NCBI RefSeq assembly: GCF_010994095.1
Contig: NZ_WJYO01000002.1
Span: 62,001 to 126,000, forward strand
Reading direction: 5' to 3'
Length of the DNA stretch: 64,000 bases
Source of the DNA: Mumia xiangluensis
GTDB lineage: Bacteria > Actinomycetota > Actinomycetes > Propionibacteriales > Nocardioidaceae
The notes beneath the pieces were generated by a model. It saw only the letters and a list, made by a program, of their open reading frames with translations, did no database searches and was not told the DNA's origin. Positions 18,447 to 28,934 of the stretch are shown in pieces (position 1 is the first letter of the stretch; the number at the start of each line of letters is the position of its first letter). Both the position numbers and the translations under genes were made by a program.

Positions 18447-20309
18447 TCAGGTGCCTTGGTCGACGAACAGGTCCGCGAACAACGGCATGCCCTGCATCTC
18501 GTTGACGGCCATCCCACCGACGCGGCTGCCGTGGGCGAGCACCACCCCTTGGTGCCCCAGGACGACCGCGGGGTAGAACTCGGTGCCGATGCGCTTGTCG
18601 AGGGCGCCCCACGCCTTGGCGGCCGCCTTGCCGGACAGCGTGTCGAGGATGCGGTCGATCTCGTCCTGCACCTCGGGCTCGTCCAGCATCGACGGGTTCG
18701 GGCGTGCCGGGTCGTCGAGGTGGTCCGAGGACCACTGCGCGGGGAACCAGGACGAGCCGGTCGGCCAGTCCGAGCACCATCCCGAGTCGACGACGTCGTG
18801 CGGACCGGTGGGGTCGAACTGCATCCGACGGATCTGCTTCGCGGTCGTCGCGATCGGCATCGGGTCGAACCCGGCGCGCTCGAGCGCCGCGACGACGGCG
18901 TCCTTGACGGCGACCTTCTCAGGGACGTCGCTGGCGTAGTACCACTGCACGGGGAACCCGACCGCGTCCGCCTTCACGAGCAGCTTCCGGGCGCGGGCGG
19001 CGTCGGTGCGCCGACCGCCGTTGCTGAGCGGGTCGTACTCGACCTGGCCGGTCACCCCCGGTGGCATGAGGGTCGTCCCCGGGACCCGCGTGGTGCCCAC
19101 GATCTCGTGCTCGGCCTGCCAGGCGGCCTCGTACGGGTACGCCCAGCCGAGTGCGTGGCGGACCCGCTTGTCGGTGATCTTGCGGGTGTCGAGGTACCAC
19201 AGGTACGTGCACGGCGTGCCCGCCGTGATCACCCGCGACGGCGCCTCCTCGAGGAGCCGCGTCGCCGTGTCCACACCGAGGGAGTCGTAGCTCAGCGCGT
19301 ACTGGGCGTCGCCCGCGTCGTCGAGCAGCAGACCCTCGATCCGATCGGTGTCCTGTCCCCACAGGAACGTCCAGCCGTCGGCGTACTGGTGGCGCCCAGG
19401 ATCGGTAGCCGGGTCCCAGCTCTCGTTGCGGCGCAGCACCAGCGTCGTCTGGTCGCGGAACACCTCGACGGCGTACGGACCGGTCGCCACCGGGTGCCGC
19501 CCGTAGGCCGCCGGATCGCTGTCGGCGGCGCGGGGCACCGGTGAGAACTGAGGGAACGAGGCAAGGTACGGCATGTCCGCGAACGGGCGGCTCAGCCGGA
19601 AGGTGATGGTGCGACCGGACACCTCGATGCCCCGGAAGCTGTCGCCGGCGTACCAGCCGGGCTTGTAGCCGGGGCGCTCGCGGAGCTCGGCGGTCGTCGC
19701 GTACGGGCCGTGGTACAGGTCGCCGTCGAGGAAGAACGTGCGCAGGTACGCCGGGGCGCCCGGCAGGACGTCGTCGGCGAACGCCCGCTTGATGCCGTAC
19801 GCCACGTCCTCGGCGGTGACCGGCGTGCCGTCCTCGAACTGGATGCCGGCCCGCAGCGTGAAGGACCAGGTGGTGCCGGCGTCGTTGACGGCGCCGAGGT
19901 CGGTCGCGAGGTCAGGCACCAGCTCCATGTCACCAGTGACCGGGTCGCGCCGGAACTGCGTCAGCGAACGCGTGACCAGACCCGACAGCACGCTGCGCGT
20001 GTCGACGAACGACGCCTGGGCCGGGTCGAGCGAGTCGGGCACGGACGCGCTGAGGACCCTGAGCTGGCCGCCTCGGGTGGCTCCGGGAATCTCCGCGGCC
20101 GGCGCCTGGGCGTGGGGATCCTTCGCGCTCCCGGCGCGGCCGGCGGCCCGGTGGTCCGGGGTCGCGTTGCTCGTCGAGGCGCTGTCGTCAGGCGAGTCGG
20201 CCGAGGTGCACGCGGCGACGAGGAGGAAACCGCTGCAGACGAGGGCGAGCACGCGCCCGAGACGGCGACCCACCCGTCCTCCTTCGCCCGGTCCCGCGGT
20301 TCGGGACAT
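18447..20309 (-). CDS. ABC transporter substrate-binding lipoprotein, SBP family 5
   Basis: A 620-residue extracellular solute-binding protein of the peptide/nickel (OppA-type) class. The signal peptide ends in LLVAAC (Cys34), giving a lipoprotein, followed by a Ser/Asp-rich tether. Family signatures include PDSLDPAQASFVDTRSVLSGLVTRSL, VTAEDVAYGIKRAFAD, ATGPYAVEVF and the long C-terminal domain. No permease or ATPase gene is adjacent, so it either serves a transporter encoded elsewhere or has another role. The next gene downstream is rarA, 21 bases away. Confidence 0.88.
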   Translation of the reverse strand: MSRTAGPGEGGRVGRRLGRVLALVCSGFLLVAACTSADSPDDSASTSNATPDHRAAGRAGSAKDPHAQAPAAEIPGATRGGQLRVLSASVPDSLDPAQASFVDTRSVLSGLVTRSLTQFRRDPVTGDMELVPDLATDLGAVNDAGTTWSFTLRAGIQFEDGTPVTAEDVAYGIKRAFADDVLPGAPAYLRTFFLDGDLYHGPYATTAELRERPGYKPGWYAGDSFRGIEVSGRTITFRLSRPFADMPYLASFPQFSPVPRAADSDPAAYGRHPVATGPYAVEVFRDQTTLVLRRNESWDPATDPGRHQYADGWTFLWGQDTDRIEGLLLDDAGDAQYALSYDSLGVDTATRLLEEAPSRVITAGTPCTYLWYLDTRKITDKRVRHALGWAYPYEAAWQAEHEIVGTTRVPGTTLMPPGVTGQVEYDPLSNGGRRTDAARARKLLVKADAVGFPVQWYYASDVPEKVAVKDAVVAALERAGFDPMPIATTAKQIRRMQFDPTGPHDVVDSGWCSDWPTGSSWFPAQWSSDHLDDPARPNPSMLDEPEVQDEIDRILDTLSGKAAAKAWGALDKRIGTEFYPAVVLGHQGVVLAHGSRVGGMAVNEMQGMPLFADLFVDQGT

Positions 20310-20385
20310 GCCCTCAGGAGACTAAGCGAGGTCGCGCACGCTGCGCGACCACGCCCAGATAACGATCTCGAAAGCCTCCCCCTAG

Positions 20386-20532
20386 CCGATCGACGGAGAC
20401 CTCCCCTCGCCGATCGAAGGAGACTTCCCCTCGCCGATCGACGGAGACTTCCCCTCGCCGATCGACGGAGACTTCCCTCGCTGGTCGAGGGAGCCCTCCC
20501 CCCGCTGGTCGAGGCGCGGAGCGATCGAGACC
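20386..20532. repeat. 24-bp tandem repeat between aspS and the binding-protein gene
   Basis: Five units start at 20386, 20410, 20434, 20458 and 20481: three CCGATCGA(C/A)GGAGAC(C/T)T... copies of 24 bp, a 23-bp copy, then a diverged CTGGTCGAGGGAG copy. They run into CTGGTCGAGGCGCGGAGCGA and TCGAGACC (20505-20532), which is the same kind of dispersed repeat as at 16793-16872. The remaining bases 20310-20385 show no gene. Confidence 0.85.
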
Positions 20533-22298
20533 TACGCCCCGCTGCCCGGAGGCGGCGCGTCGATCCCGGCCTCCTTGCGCTGCTGCGCGGTGATCGGTGC
20601 CGGGGCACCGGTCAGCGGGTCGGCGCCGGACGCGGTCTTCGGGAACGCGATGACGTCGCGGATCGTCTCGGCGCCGGTCAGCAGCGCCACGACCCGGTCG
20701 ATGCCGAGCGCGATGCCGCCGTGCGGCGGCGGGCCGTACTGGAAGGCCTCGAGCAGGAAGCCGAACTGACCCTGCGCCTGCTCCTCGGTCAGTCCCAGGA
20801 CGTCGAAGACGCGCTTCTGCATCTCGGAGCGGTGGATACGGATCGACCCGCCTCCGAGCTCGTTGCCGTTCAGCGTGATGTCGTACGCCTGGCTCAGCGC
20901 GGCGCCCGGATCGTCCTGGAAGGTGTCGGCGAATTCCGGCGCAGGGGCGGTGAACGGGTGGTGGATCGACGTCCACGCGTCCTTGCCGTCCTCGCCGATG
21001 TACTCGAACATCGGGGCGTCGTTGACCCAGACGAACTCCCAGCGGTCGTGGTCGATGAGGCCGCAGCGCTCACCGATCTCCACGCGGACCGCGGCGAGGA
21101 GCGCCTTCGCGGCGTTGTACTGGTCGGCCGCGAAGAAGATGCAGTCACCGGGCTGCGCACCAGCGTGTGCGACGAGGCCGTCGCGCTCGGCGTCCGAGAG
21201 GTTCTTGGCGACCGGGCCGCCCAGCGTGCCGTCCTCCTGGACCAGGACGTACGCGAGGCCCTTCGCGCCGCGTGCCTTCGCGAACTCCTGCCAGGCGTCG
21301 AGCGTCCGGCGAGGCTGGTCGGCTCCGCCCGGCATGACGACGGCGCCGACGTGCCAGTGGCGGCCCTTCGGCGCGAACACGCGGAACGGTGTGTCGGCGA
21401 AGTAGTCGGTGAAGTCGACCAGCTCGCAGCCGAACCGCAGGTCGGGGCGGTCGATTCCGTACCGGGTGACGGCCTCGCCGAAGGACATCCGCGGGATCGG
21501 CGTGCTGATCTCGTAGCCGAGGACCTCGCGCCAGATGCGGACGAGGACCTCCTCGGTCAGCGCGTACACGTCCTCCTCGTCGAGGAAGCTCATCTCGATG
21601 TCGAGCTGCGTGAACTCCGGCTGGCGGTCGGCGCGGCTGTCCTCGTCGCGGAAGCAGCGCGCGATCTGGTAGTAGCGCTCCATGCCGGCCACCATCAGCA
21701 GCTGCTTGAACAGCTGCGGCGACTGCGGCAGCGCGTACCAGGTGCCGGGCCGCGTCCGCGCAGGCACGAGGAAGTCACGCGCACCCTCGGGCGTGGACGC
21801 CGTCAGGTTCGGCGTCTCGAACTCCATGAAGCCCCGCTCCGCCATCACGTCGCGGATGATCCGCGTGACGGTGGCGCGCGTACGGAGGTTCTTGGCCATC
21901 TCGGTGCGGCGCAGGTCGAGGTAGCGGTGCTTCAGGCGTACCTCCTCGCTGACCGAGCTCGCGTGGAACTCCTCCACCGGGAACGGCAGCGGCGCCGACT
22001 CGCTCAGGACCTCGACCGAGTCGGCGATCACCTCGATCTCGCCCGACGGGATGTTGGGGTTGGCGTTGCCCTCGGGTCGGACCGACACCTCGCCGACGAT
22101 CTTCAGGCAGAACTCGCTGCGCAGCGGACGCGCGACCTCTTCCTCGCGGATGACGACCTGGGCGACACCGGATCCGTCGCGCAGGTCGATGAACGCCACG
22201 CCGCCGTGGTCTCGACGCCGTGCCACCCAGCCGGCCAAGGTGACGCGGGTCCCGGCGTCGGCGGCGCGGAGGCTTCCTGCCTCGTGGGTGCGGATCAC
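20532..22298 (-). CDS. aspS: Aspartyl-tRNA synthetase
   Basis: A 588-residue bacterial-type class II synthetase. It has an N-terminal OB fold ([24 protein letters not shown]). Motif 2 is in [25 protein letters not shown], a GAD insertion domain occupies about residues 290-410, and motif 3 is [15 protein letters not shown]. It overlaps hisS by 4 bases, so the two synthetases are probably co-transcribed. Whether it also charges tRNA-Asn (non-discriminating form) cannot be told by eye. Confidence 0.97.
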   Translation of the reverse strand: MIRTHEAGSLRAADAGTRVTLAGWVARRRDHGGVAFIDLRDGSGVAQVVIREEEVARPLRSEFCLKIVGEVSVRPEGNANPNIPSGEIEVIADSVEVLSESAPLPFPVEEFHASSVSEEVRLKHRYLDLRRTEMAKNLRTRATVTRIIRDVMAERGFMEFETPNLTASTPEGARDFLVPARTRPGTWYALPQSPQLFKQLLMVAGMERYYQIARCFRDEDSRADRQPEFTQLDIEMSFLDEEDVYALTEEVLVRIWREVLGYEISTPIPRMSFGEAVTRYGIDRPDLRFGCELVDFTDYFADTPFRVFAPKGRHWHVGAVVMPGGADQPRRTLDAWQEFAKARGAKGLAYVLVQEDGTLGGPVAKNLSDAERDGLVAHAGAQPGDCIFFAADQYNAAKALLAAVRVEIGERCGLIDHDRWEFVWVNDAPMFEYIGEDGKDAWTSIHHPFTAPAPEFADTFQDDPGAALSQAYDITLNGNELGGGSIRIHRSEMQKRVFDVLGLTEEQAQGQFGFLLEAFQYGPPPHGGIALGIDRVVALLTGAETIRDVIAFPKTASGADPLTGAPAPITAQQRKEAGIDAPPPGSGA

Positions 22299-23674
22299 GA
22301 TGTTGCTCCTCGGGTGTCGAGTGGGGTGATGACGGCGGGGCGAAGATCGCCCGGAGGCGGGCTCCAGAGACCGGCGTCGGCGTACACCTGGTCTCCGCTG
22401 CGGATGTCCTTGACCTGGCCGCGCTGGAACTCGTCCGCGCCCGGGTCACCCGCCCCGGCTGCCGGAAACCACACGTACGGGATGCCGCGCCGCTCTGCGT
22501 ACCGGATCTGCTTGCCGAACTTCTGCGGCGCCGCGGCGACCTCGGTCGGGATGCCACGGGCGCGCAACCGTTGCGCGATCGCGTTGCTGGCCGGGCGCGA
22601 CTCCTCATCGATCAGCGCGACCAGCACCGCGGACGGCACCGAGCGCGACGCCGTCAGGTGGCCGCGCGCGATGAGCGGCACGAGCAGCCGCGTGACGCCC
22701 AGCGAGATGCCGACGCCCGGATAGACGTTGCGCCCGTCGTCGGCGAGCTTCTCGTAGCGTCCGCCCGAGCAGATCGATCCCAGGCTCTCGAAGCCCTCGA
22801 GCTCGGTCTCGAACACCGTGCCCGTGTAGTAGTCGAGGCCGCGAGCGATCCGCAGGTCGGCGGTCACGGTCACGCCGTCGAGCTCGACGTCGCTCAGCGC
22901 GGAGACGAGCTGCGCGAGCTCCTCGATGCCCTCGTCGAGCAGCGGGTCGGACACCCCGAGCGCGCGGACCTGGTCGGCGAACGACGCGTCGGGCGTACGG
23001 ATGGCGGCGAGCGCGAGGCACTTGTCGGCCTGCGCGGCGTCGAGGTCCTCCTTGGCGAGCAGCTCGCGGATCGCGTCGGCCGGGAGCTTGTCGATCTTGT
23101 CCATCACGCGCATGATCGCGGCCGGGTCGGACGCACCGAGCCCGCGGTAGAAGCCCTCGAGCAGCTTGCGGTTGTTGACCTGGATGCGCAGCGGCGGGAC
23201 CGGCAGCCCCGACAGCGCCTCGGCCATCACGGTCGCGATCTCGACGTCGAAGTGGAACGGCAGCTCGTCCTTGGCGACCACGTCGATGTCGGCCTGGACG
23301 AACTCGCGGAAGCGCCCCTCCTGCGGCCTCTCCCCCCGCCACACCTTCTGGATCTGGTAGCGGCGGAACGGGAACTCCAGCTTGCCGGCGTGCTCGAGGA
23401 CGTACCGGGCGAACGGCACCGTCAGGTCGAAGTGCAGGCCGACTCCGGCGTCACCCTCGCCCTCGGCGGCTTGGAGGCGGCGCAGGACGTAGACCTCCTT
23501 GTCGATCTCGCCCTTGCGCAGCAGCTGGTCCATCGGCTCGACCGCACGCGTCTCGATCGGGGCGAACCCGTGCAGCTCGAACGTACGGCGGAGGTGGTCG
23601 AGGACGTGCTGCTCCGCGAAGCGGTCAGCGGGCAGCAGCTCGGGGAACCCCGACAGCGGGGTGGGTCGCGCCAT
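22295..23674 (-). CDS. hisS: Histidyl-tRNA synthetase
   Basis: A 459-residue class II synthetase. The start [21 protein letters not shown], motif 2 ([22 protein letters not shown]), the histidine-specific motif [12 protein letters not shown] and the C-terminal anticodon-binding domain are all present. It lies between aspS, which it overlaps by 4 bases, and an MBL-fold hydrolase gene whose stop is 2 bases upstream of the start. The three genes form one operon. Somewhat longer than the E. coli enzyme but normal for actinobacteria. Confidence 0.96.
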   Translation of the reverse strand: MARPTPLSGFPELLPADRFAEQHVLDHLRRTFELHGFAPIETRAVEPMDQLLRKGEIDKEVYVLRRLQAAEGEGDAGVGLHFDLTVPFARYVLEHAGKLEFPFRRYQIQKVWRGERPQEGRFREFVQADIDVVAKDELPFHFDVEIATVMAEALSGLPVPPLRIQVNNRKLLEGFYRGLGASDPAAIMRVMDKIDKLPADAIRELLAKEDLDAAQADKCLALAAIRTPDASFADQVRALGVSDPLLDEGIEELAQLVSALSDVELDGVTVTADLRIARGLDYYTGTVFETELEGFESLGSICSGGRYEKLADDGRNVYPGVGISLGVTRLLVPLIARGHLTASRSVPSAVLVALIDEESRPASNAIAQRLRARGIPTEVAAAPQKFGKQIRYAERRGIPYVWFPAAGAGDPGADEFQRGQVKDIRSGDQVYADAGLWSPPPGDLRPAVITPLDTRGATS

Positions 23675-23676
23675 CG

Positions 23677-24381
23677 TCAGGCGTCCTCTCCGGCGGCGAA
23701 CTGCGCCACGAACGGGTTCGTCGCACGCTCGCGCGCGATCGACGTCTGCCCGCCGTGCCCCGGGAGCACCGCCACGTCGTCGGGGAGCTCCATGAACCGT
23801 CGCAGGCTGTCGGCCATCCGGTCCATGTCGCCGCCGACCAGGTCGGTGCGGCCGATCGAGCCGGCGAAGAGGAAGTCGCCGGTGAACGCGACCTGCGAGA
23901 TCGGCTCGTCCCCGATGTGGTCGACCCGGTAGACGACCGTGCCGGGCGTGTGACCGGGGACGTGGTCGACGCTGAAGCGCAGCCCCGCGGTCTCGATCAC
24001 CGCCCCGTCGGCAGCGTCGCGCACGTCGGCCGGCTCGTGGAACTCCGGGGCGTCGTCCAGGCCGAACTGGGCACGCAGCATCGCCGCGGACTCGTTCGAG
24101 ATCGCCGCCATCGGGTCCGCGAGGAGGTGCCGGTCAGCCGGGTGGATGTAGACGGGGATGTCGTACTCGGCAGCCACGTCGGCCGCCTGCCACATGTGGT
24201 CGAAGTGGCCGTGCGTGATGAACACCGCGGTGGGGACGAGGTTCTGCTCGGAGACGATCGTGCGGATGCCGGCGAGCGAGTCCATGCCCGGGTCGACGAT
24301 CACGCACTCGGCGCCGGGTCCACGACCCACGAAGTAGCAGTTGGCGGCCAGCGGACCGGCAGGAAAAGCGGCAATCAGCAC
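23677..24381 (-). CDS. MBL-fold metal-dependent hydrolase (glyoxalase II-like)
   Basis: A 234-residue metallo-beta-lactamase-fold protein. The GTG at 24381 gives VLIAAFPAGPLAANCYFVG, the usual N-terminus of this family; in-frame codons upstream add 60 unrelated residues. The metal site THGHFDHMW (HxHxDH), HVPGHTPGTVVY and TGDFLFAGSIGRTDL are complete. It precedes hisS in the same operon, a standard actinobacterial arrangement. The substrate is unknown: hydroxyacylglutathione hydrolase is the homology label, but actinobacteria use mycothiol, so a mycothiol or other thioester is more likely. Confidence 0.88.
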   Translation of the reverse strand: MLIAAFPAGPLAANCYFVGRGPGAECVIVDPGMDSLAGIRTIVSEQNLVPTAVFITHGHFDHMWQAADVAAEYDIPVYIHPADRHLLADPMAAISNESAAMLRAQFGLDDAPEFHEPADVRDAADGAVIETAGLRFSVDHVPGHTPGTVVYRVDHIGDEPISQVAFTGDFLFAGSIGRTDLVGGDMDRMADSLRRFMELPDDVAVLPGHGGQTSIARERATNPFVAQFAAGEDA

Positions 24382-24520
24382 ACGGGTAGGGTACGCGAGC
24401 GTCACAGCGCGCTGCGACTCGCCGCCGGGGCGAACACGCGTACGCCCAACGGCCGGACTACGGCGCCAAGAAGCCCTCGTCCTTCTAGACTGTGCCCGAC
24501 ACAAGCGACAAGGTGGAGAC

Positions 24521-25762
24521 GTGAGCGAGAATCTCTCGAACCCTGAGGCCTGGGGCCGCATCGACGAGCAGGGGACGGTCTACGTCCGTACGCGCGAAGG
24601 CGAGCGCGTCGTCGGGCAGTGGCCAGACGGTGATCCTGGCGAGGCGATGGCCCTGTTCACCCGCCGTTACGAGGGACTCGCCGTCGAGGTCGAGCTGCTC
24701 GAGAAGCGGATCGACTCGGACAGCCTCTCCCCCGAGGACGCCAAGCGCGCCGTCGACCAGGTCCGCGAGGCCGTCGACGGCGCAGCGGCCGTCGGTGACC
24801 TCGACACCTTGAAGGACCGCCTCGACGCGCTCGGTCCCAAGATCGACACGCAGCGCGAGCGCCGCAAGGCTGCCCGGGCCGAGCGTGCCGCCGAGGCACA
24901 CGAGCGCAAGGTCGAGATAGCCACCACCGCCGAGCAGATCGCGGCGAGCGACGACTGGCGTCGTGGCGCTGACCGGCTCCGCGAGATGCTGGAGCAGTGG
25001 AAGTCCCTGCCGCGTCTGGACAAGAACGTCGACGACGAGCTGTGGCACCGCTTCTCCACCGCCCGCACCGCCTACACGCGTCGTCGCAAGGCGCACTTCG
25101 CCGAGCAGAACGAGCGCCGCGGTCAGGCGCAGCAGATCAAGGAACGCCTCGTCACGGAGGCCGAAGCCCTCTCGGGGTCCACCGAGTGGGGACCGACGGC
25201 GGGCCAGTTCCGTGACCTCATGGCGCAGTGGAAGGCCGCCGGCCCCGCACCGCGAGGCATCGACGACCGGCTCTGGAAGCGGTTCCGCGCCGCCCAGGAC
25301 ACCTTCTTCGGCGCACGCGACGAGGCCAACGCGCAGCTCGACGCCGAGTACGCCGCCAACGCCGAGGTGAAGGTCCAGATCCTCGCCGAGGCCGAAGCCC
25401 TCTTGCCCATCGAGGACCTCGATGCAGCGCGTGCAGCGTGGCGCGACATCGCCGACCGCTGGGAGGCGGCCGGCAAGGTCCCCCGTGGTCAGATCAAGGA
25501 GCTCGAAGGCCGTCTGCGGGCCGTCGAGAAGGCGATCTCCACCGCCGCCGACGACGAGTGGCGCCGTAGCAACCCGGAGACGCGGGCCCGTGTGGACGAC
25601 ACCGTCAGCAAGCTCGAGAAGTCGGTCGCCGACATCGAGACGCAGCTGGAGGCCGCGAAGACGGCCGGCAACGACCGCAAGGTCCGGGAGCTCCAGGAGT
25701 CTCTCGAGGCGCGTCAGGCATGGCTCGACCAGGCCCGCAAGTCGGCCGAAGACCTCACCTGA
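24521..25762 (+). CDS. DUF349 domain-containing protein
   Basis: A 413-residue, highly charged, all-helical protein. The GTG at 24521 is preceded by AGGTGGAG and gives VSENLSNPEAWGRIDEQGTV. Three DUF349 repeats are recognisable by WRRGADRLREMLEQWKSLPRLDKNVDDELWHRF, WGPTAGQFRDLMAQWKAAGPAPRGIDDRLWKRF and a shorter third copy. The C-terminus is a coiled coil. TAGACT at 24486-24491 could be the -10 box. It is transcribed divergently from the MBL/hisS operon. The molecular role of the family is not known. Confidence 0.85.
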   Translation: MSENLSNPEAWGRIDEQGTVYVRTREGERVVGQWPDGDPGEAMALFTRRYEGLAVEVELLEKRIDSDSLSPEDAKRAVDQVREAVDGAAAVGDLDTLKDRLDALGPKIDTQRERRKAARAERAAEAHERKVEIATTAEQIAASDDWRRGADRLREMLEQWKSLPRLDKNVDDELWHRFSTARTAYTRRRKAHFAEQNERRGQAQQIKERLVTEAEALSGSTEWGPTAGQFRDLMAQWKAAGPAPRGIDDRLWKRFRAAQDTFFGARDEANAQLDAEYAANAEVKVQILAEAEALLPIEDLDAARAAWRDIADRWEAAGKVPRGQIKELEGRLRAVEKAISTAADDEWRRSNPETRARVDDTVSKLEKSVADIETQLEAAKTAGNDRKVRELQESLEARQAWLDQARKSAEDLT

Positions 25763-25780
25763 CGTCCCGCCGACTCCCCG

Positions 25781-25810
25781 GTCGCGAGCCGCTCGCCGGC
25801 GGCTCGCGGC
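25781..25810 (+). terminator. Intrinsic terminator-like hairpin between the DUF349 gene and relA
   Basis: CGCGAGCCGC (25783-25792) pairs perfectly with 25799-25808 around a six-base loop, with a G-C and a T-G pair outside. It lies 18 bases past the DUF349 stop codon and ahead of the convergent relA stop, so it may serve both directions. Confidence 0.6.
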
Positions 25811-25856
25811 CTTCTGGTCGACGCACTCGTCGATTGTTGGTCGACGAGCTCGAGGC

Positions 25857-28178
25857 CTACTGGTTGACGCGGTAGACGTCGAAGACTCCCTCGACGGTGC
25901 GTACGGCCTTGAGGACGTGACCAAGGTGGGTCGGGTCGCCCATCTCGAACGTGAAGGTCGACTTCGCGACGCGGTCGCGGCCGGTCGAGACCGCCGCCGA
26001 CAGGATGTTGACGTGCTGGTCCGACAGGACCCGCGTCAGGTCTGACAGCAGGCGCGACCTGTCGAGGGCCTCGACCTGGATCGCGACGAGGAACATGCTC
26101 GACGCGCTCGGCGCCCACTCGACGTCGACGAGCCGCTCCTCCTCCTTGAGGAGGTTGGCGGCGTTGGTGCAGGTGCGGCGGTGGACGGACACGCCCTGGG
26201 TGCGGGTGACGAAGCCGATGATCTCGTCGCCTGGCACCGGGGTGCAGCACCGCGCCAGCTTGATCGCCAGCGTGCCGTCGGTGCCCTTGAGGATGACCCC
26301 GGAGTCGCCGCGACGGAGCCGACGCCGCCGGGTCGACTGGTCCGGGACGAGAACCGCCTCGGCCAGGTCCTCGCTCGCGCCCTCCTCGCCCCCGAGCAGC
26401 GCCATCACTCGCTCGACGACGTTCTGCGGGCTCACGCGCGCCTCGCCGACCGCGGCGTACAGCGAGGACACGTCCGAGAGGTGCAGGTCCTTGGCGACGG
26501 TCGCAAGCGTGTCGTGCTTGAGGAGGCGCTGCAGCGGCAGGCCTTCCTTGCGCATCTGACGCGTCAGGGCGTCCTTGCCCTGCTCGATCGCCTCGTCGCG
26601 GCGCTCCTTGGTGAACCACTGCTTGATCTTGTTGCGGGCACGCGGGCTCTTGACGAACTCGAGCCAGTCTCGGCTCGGGCCCGCGCCGGGAGCCTTCGAC
26701 GTGAAGACCTCGACGTTGTCGCCGTTCTCGAGCCGGGACTCCAAGGAGACCAGCCTGCCGTTGACGCGCGCACCGATCGTCGCGTGACCGACCTCGGTGT
26801 GGACGGCGTACGCGAAGTCGATCGGCGTCGACCCGGCGGGAAGCCCGATCACGTCACCGCGCGGTGTGTAGACGTAGACCTGGTCGGACAGGTCGAAGCG
26901 GAGACTCTCGAGGAAGTCCTGGGACTCCTCGTTCTCCTGCTGCCACTCGAGCAGCTGGCCGATCCAAGCGAGGTCGTCGGTGCCGGCTGCGCCGCTCGCT
27001 CCCCCGCCGCCCTTGGCGCCGTCCTCCTTGTACTTCCAGTGGGCCGCGACACCGTACTCGGCGCGGCGGTGCATCTGGCGCGTCCGGATCTGGAGCTCGA
27101 CCGCTTTGCCCTCGGGACCCACGACCGTCGTGTGCAGCGACTGGTACATGTTGAACTTCGGCATCGCGATGTAGTCCTTGAACCGTCCCGGCACAGGGTT
27201 CCATCGGGCGTGGACCACACCGAGGACGGCGTAGCAGTCGGTCATCGAGTCGACGAGCACGCGGATCCCGACCAGGTCGTAGATGTCGGCGAAGTCGCGA
27301 CCGCGGACGATCATCTTCTGGTAGATCGAGTAGTAGTGCTTCGGACGGCCGGTCACCGTCGCCTTGATCTTGGAGGCTCGCAGGTCCTCGGTGACCTGGG
27401 CGATCACCGTCGACATGAAGTCCTCGCGCGACGGCGCACGGTCGGCGACCAGCCGCACGATCTCGTCGTACACCTTCGGGTGGAGCGTCGCGAACGACAG
27501 GTCCTCGAGCTCCCACTTGATGGTGTTCATGCCCAGGCGGTGCGCGAGCGGCGCGTAGATCTCGATCGTCTCGCGCGCCTTGCGCTCCTGCTTGTCCTGA
27601 CGCAGGTAGCGCAGGGTGCGCATGTTGTGGAGACGGTCGGCGAGCTTGATGATGAGCACGCGGATGTCACGGCTCATGGCGACGATCATCTTGCGGATCG
27701 TCTCGGCCTCGGCGTTCTCGCCGTAGCGGACCTTGTCCAGCTTGGTCACGCCGTCGACCAGGCGGGCGACCTCGTCGCCGAAGTCACGCGTGAGCTGGTC
27801 GAGCGTGTAGGGGGTGTCCTCGACCGTGTCGTGGAGCAGGGCGGCCACGATCGTCGGCGGCGTCATGCCGAGCTCGGCGAGGATGGTCGAGACCGCCAGC
27901 GGGTGGGTGATGTAGTCGTCGCCGCTCTTGCGCTTCTGACCGCGGTGCATCTTTGCGGCGATCTTGTAAGCGCGGACGATCACCGTCGCGTCGGCCTTCG
28001 GGTGGTTGGTGCGGACGATGCGCAGCAGAGGATCGAGCACGACCGGGCTGTCCGACGACGAGCGGCCGCCACCGAGCCGCGCCAGGCGTGAGCGCACGCG
28101 CGCAGGCGTCGGAACGGACTCCTTGCGCGAGTCGGACTCGGTTCGTGCGCGATCAGCCACAGGCACCTCCGCCTTCAT
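25857..28178 (-). CDS. relA: Bifunctional (p)ppGpp synthetase/hydrolase
   Basis: A 773-residue RelA/SpoT (Rel) enzyme that makes and degrades the stringent-response alarmone. The hydrolase HD site is His116-Asp117 in [10 protein letters not shown]. The synthetase domain (about residues 245-370) contains [18 protein letters not shown] and [23 protein letters not shown] domain (about 430-490), the zinc-finger/helical region with [14 protein letters not shown], and a C-terminal ACT domain follow. Both catalytic sites look intact. It is downstream of apt, the usual order. Confidence 0.96.
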   Translation of the reverse strand: MKAEVPVADRARTESDSRKESVPTPARVRSRLARLGGGRSSSDSPVVLDPLLRIVRTNHPKADATVIVRAYKIAAKMHRGQKRKSGDDYITHPLAVSTILAELGMTPPTIVAALLHDTVEDTPYTLDQLTRDFGDEVARLVDGVTKLDKVRYGENAEAETIRKMIVAMSRDIRVLIIKLADRLHNMRTLRYLRQDKQERKARETIEIYAPLAHRLGMNTIKWELEDLSFATLHPKVYDEIVRLVADRAPSREDFMSTVIAQVTEDLRASKIKATVTGRPKHYYSIYQKMIVRGRDFADIYDLVGIRVLVDSMTDCYAVLGVVHARWNPVPGRFKDYIAMPKFNMYQSLHTTVVGPEGKAVELQIRTRQMHRRAEYGVAAHWKYKEDGAKGGGGASGAAGTDDLAWIGQLLEWQQENEESQDFLESLRFDLSDQVYVYTPRGDVIGLPAGSTPIDFAYAVHTEVGHATIGARVNGRLVSLESRLENGDNVEVFTSKAPGAGPSRDWLEFVKSPRARNKIKQWFTKERRDEAIEQGKDALTRQMRKEGLPLQRLLKHDTLATVAKDLHLSDVSSLYAAVGEARVSPQNVVERVMALLGGEEGASEDLAEAVLVPDQSTRRRRLRRGDSGVILKGTDGTLAIKLARCCTPVPGDEIIGFVTRTQGVSVHRRTCTNAANLLKEEERLVDVEWAPSASSMFLVAIQVEALDRSRLLSDLTRVLSDQHVNILSAAVSTGRDRVAKSTFTFEMGDPTHLGHVLKAVRTVEGVFDVYRVNQ

Positions 28179-28242
28179 CGTAAGCCGCCATCCTAGGGGG
28201 CGAAGGCCAGGACGGGTGGGCGATCGGGACGCAGCCTGGGGA

Positions 28243-28338
28243 TCAACCGAGGAGGACGCTGAACAACGTCGCTCCTCCGGCCAGGACGAGCGCGATCACG
28301 ATGACGATGGCGACCAGCCGGGTGCTCTCGGGACTCAC
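28243..28338 (-). CDS. Possible 31-residue membrane miniprotein
   Basis: The reading frame from GTG at 28338 encodes [20 protein letters not shown] followed by [11 protein letters not shown]. This is a basic/polar N-terminus followed by a single hydrophobic helix. TAGCAT (28346-28351) sits 7 bases ahead of the GTG, so transcription could begin at or next to the start codon (a leaderless message). It fills the gap between relA and apt. No homologue is recalled. The case rests on the helix, the promoter-like box and the lack of any other gene here. Confidence 0.45.
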   Translation of the reverse strand: MSPESTRLVAIVIVIALVLAGGATLFSVLLG

Positions 28339-28394
28339 GCCACGAATGCTATCGGCGCCACCTGAGACGGCGACGTCAGGCCGGGCTCACCCCG

Positions 28395-28934
28395 TCAGTA
28401 CGTACGCAGCGTGCCGAACCGGTCGGGGTCGAGCCGCGCCCGTCCGCCGAGGGCGCCGATCTCGAGGACGACGACGTTGGCCGCGGACTTGGCGCCGGCG
28501 CGGGCGAGGAGGTCGTCGACGGCGGCGAGCGTGCCTCCGGTCGCGAGCACGTCGTCGACGACCAGGACGCGGTCACCGGGCGCGATGGCGTCACGGTGGA
28601 TCTCGACGGTGGCGGATCCGTACTCGAGGTCGTAGTCGACGGCGTACGTCGGTGCCGGCAGCTTGCCCGCCTTGCGCGCCGGGACGAAGCCCGCGCCGAG
28701 CGCGACGGCGACCGGCGTCCCGAAGATGAACCCGCGGGCCTCGATCCCGACGACCTTGTCGATGTCGCCGCCGGCGATCTCACGTCCGAGCGCCGCGAGG
28801 CCCTCGACCGTGAGCCGCAAGCCTGCGGGATCGGCCAGGAGCGGCGTGACGTCGCGGAACGTCACGCCGGGTGACGGCCAGTCCGGGATGTCCCGGACCA
28901 GCCTGTCGAGCGCCTCGTCGAGGTCGCCCGGCAT
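28395..28934 (-). CDS. apt: Adenine phosphoribosyltransferase
   Basis: A 179-residue purine-salvage enzyme converting adenine and PRPP to AMP. The PRPP-binding motif is VLVVDDVLATGGT at residues 123-135. The N-terminal hood reads IPDWPSPGVTFRDVTPLLADP and the dimer region VVGIEARGFIFG. The ATG overlaps the yajC stop codon by one base (TGATG). In related genomes secD and secF normally separate yajC and apt; here they are absent. Confidence 0.95.
   Translation of the reverse strand: MPGDLDEALDRLVRDIPDWPSPGVTFRDVTPLLADPAGLRLTVEGLAALGREIAGGDIDKVVGIEARGFIFGTPVAVALGAGFVPARKAGKLPAPTYAVDYDLEYGSATVEIHRDAIAPGDRVLVVDDVLATGGTLAAVDDLLARAGAKSAANVVVLEIGALGGRARLDPDRFGTLRTY

Noticed and set aside
20386-20504. 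Possible CRISPR array or short repeat-encoded protein
   Set aside because: 24-bp units are contiguous with no spacers, and the open frames through them are simple consequences of the period being a multiple of three.
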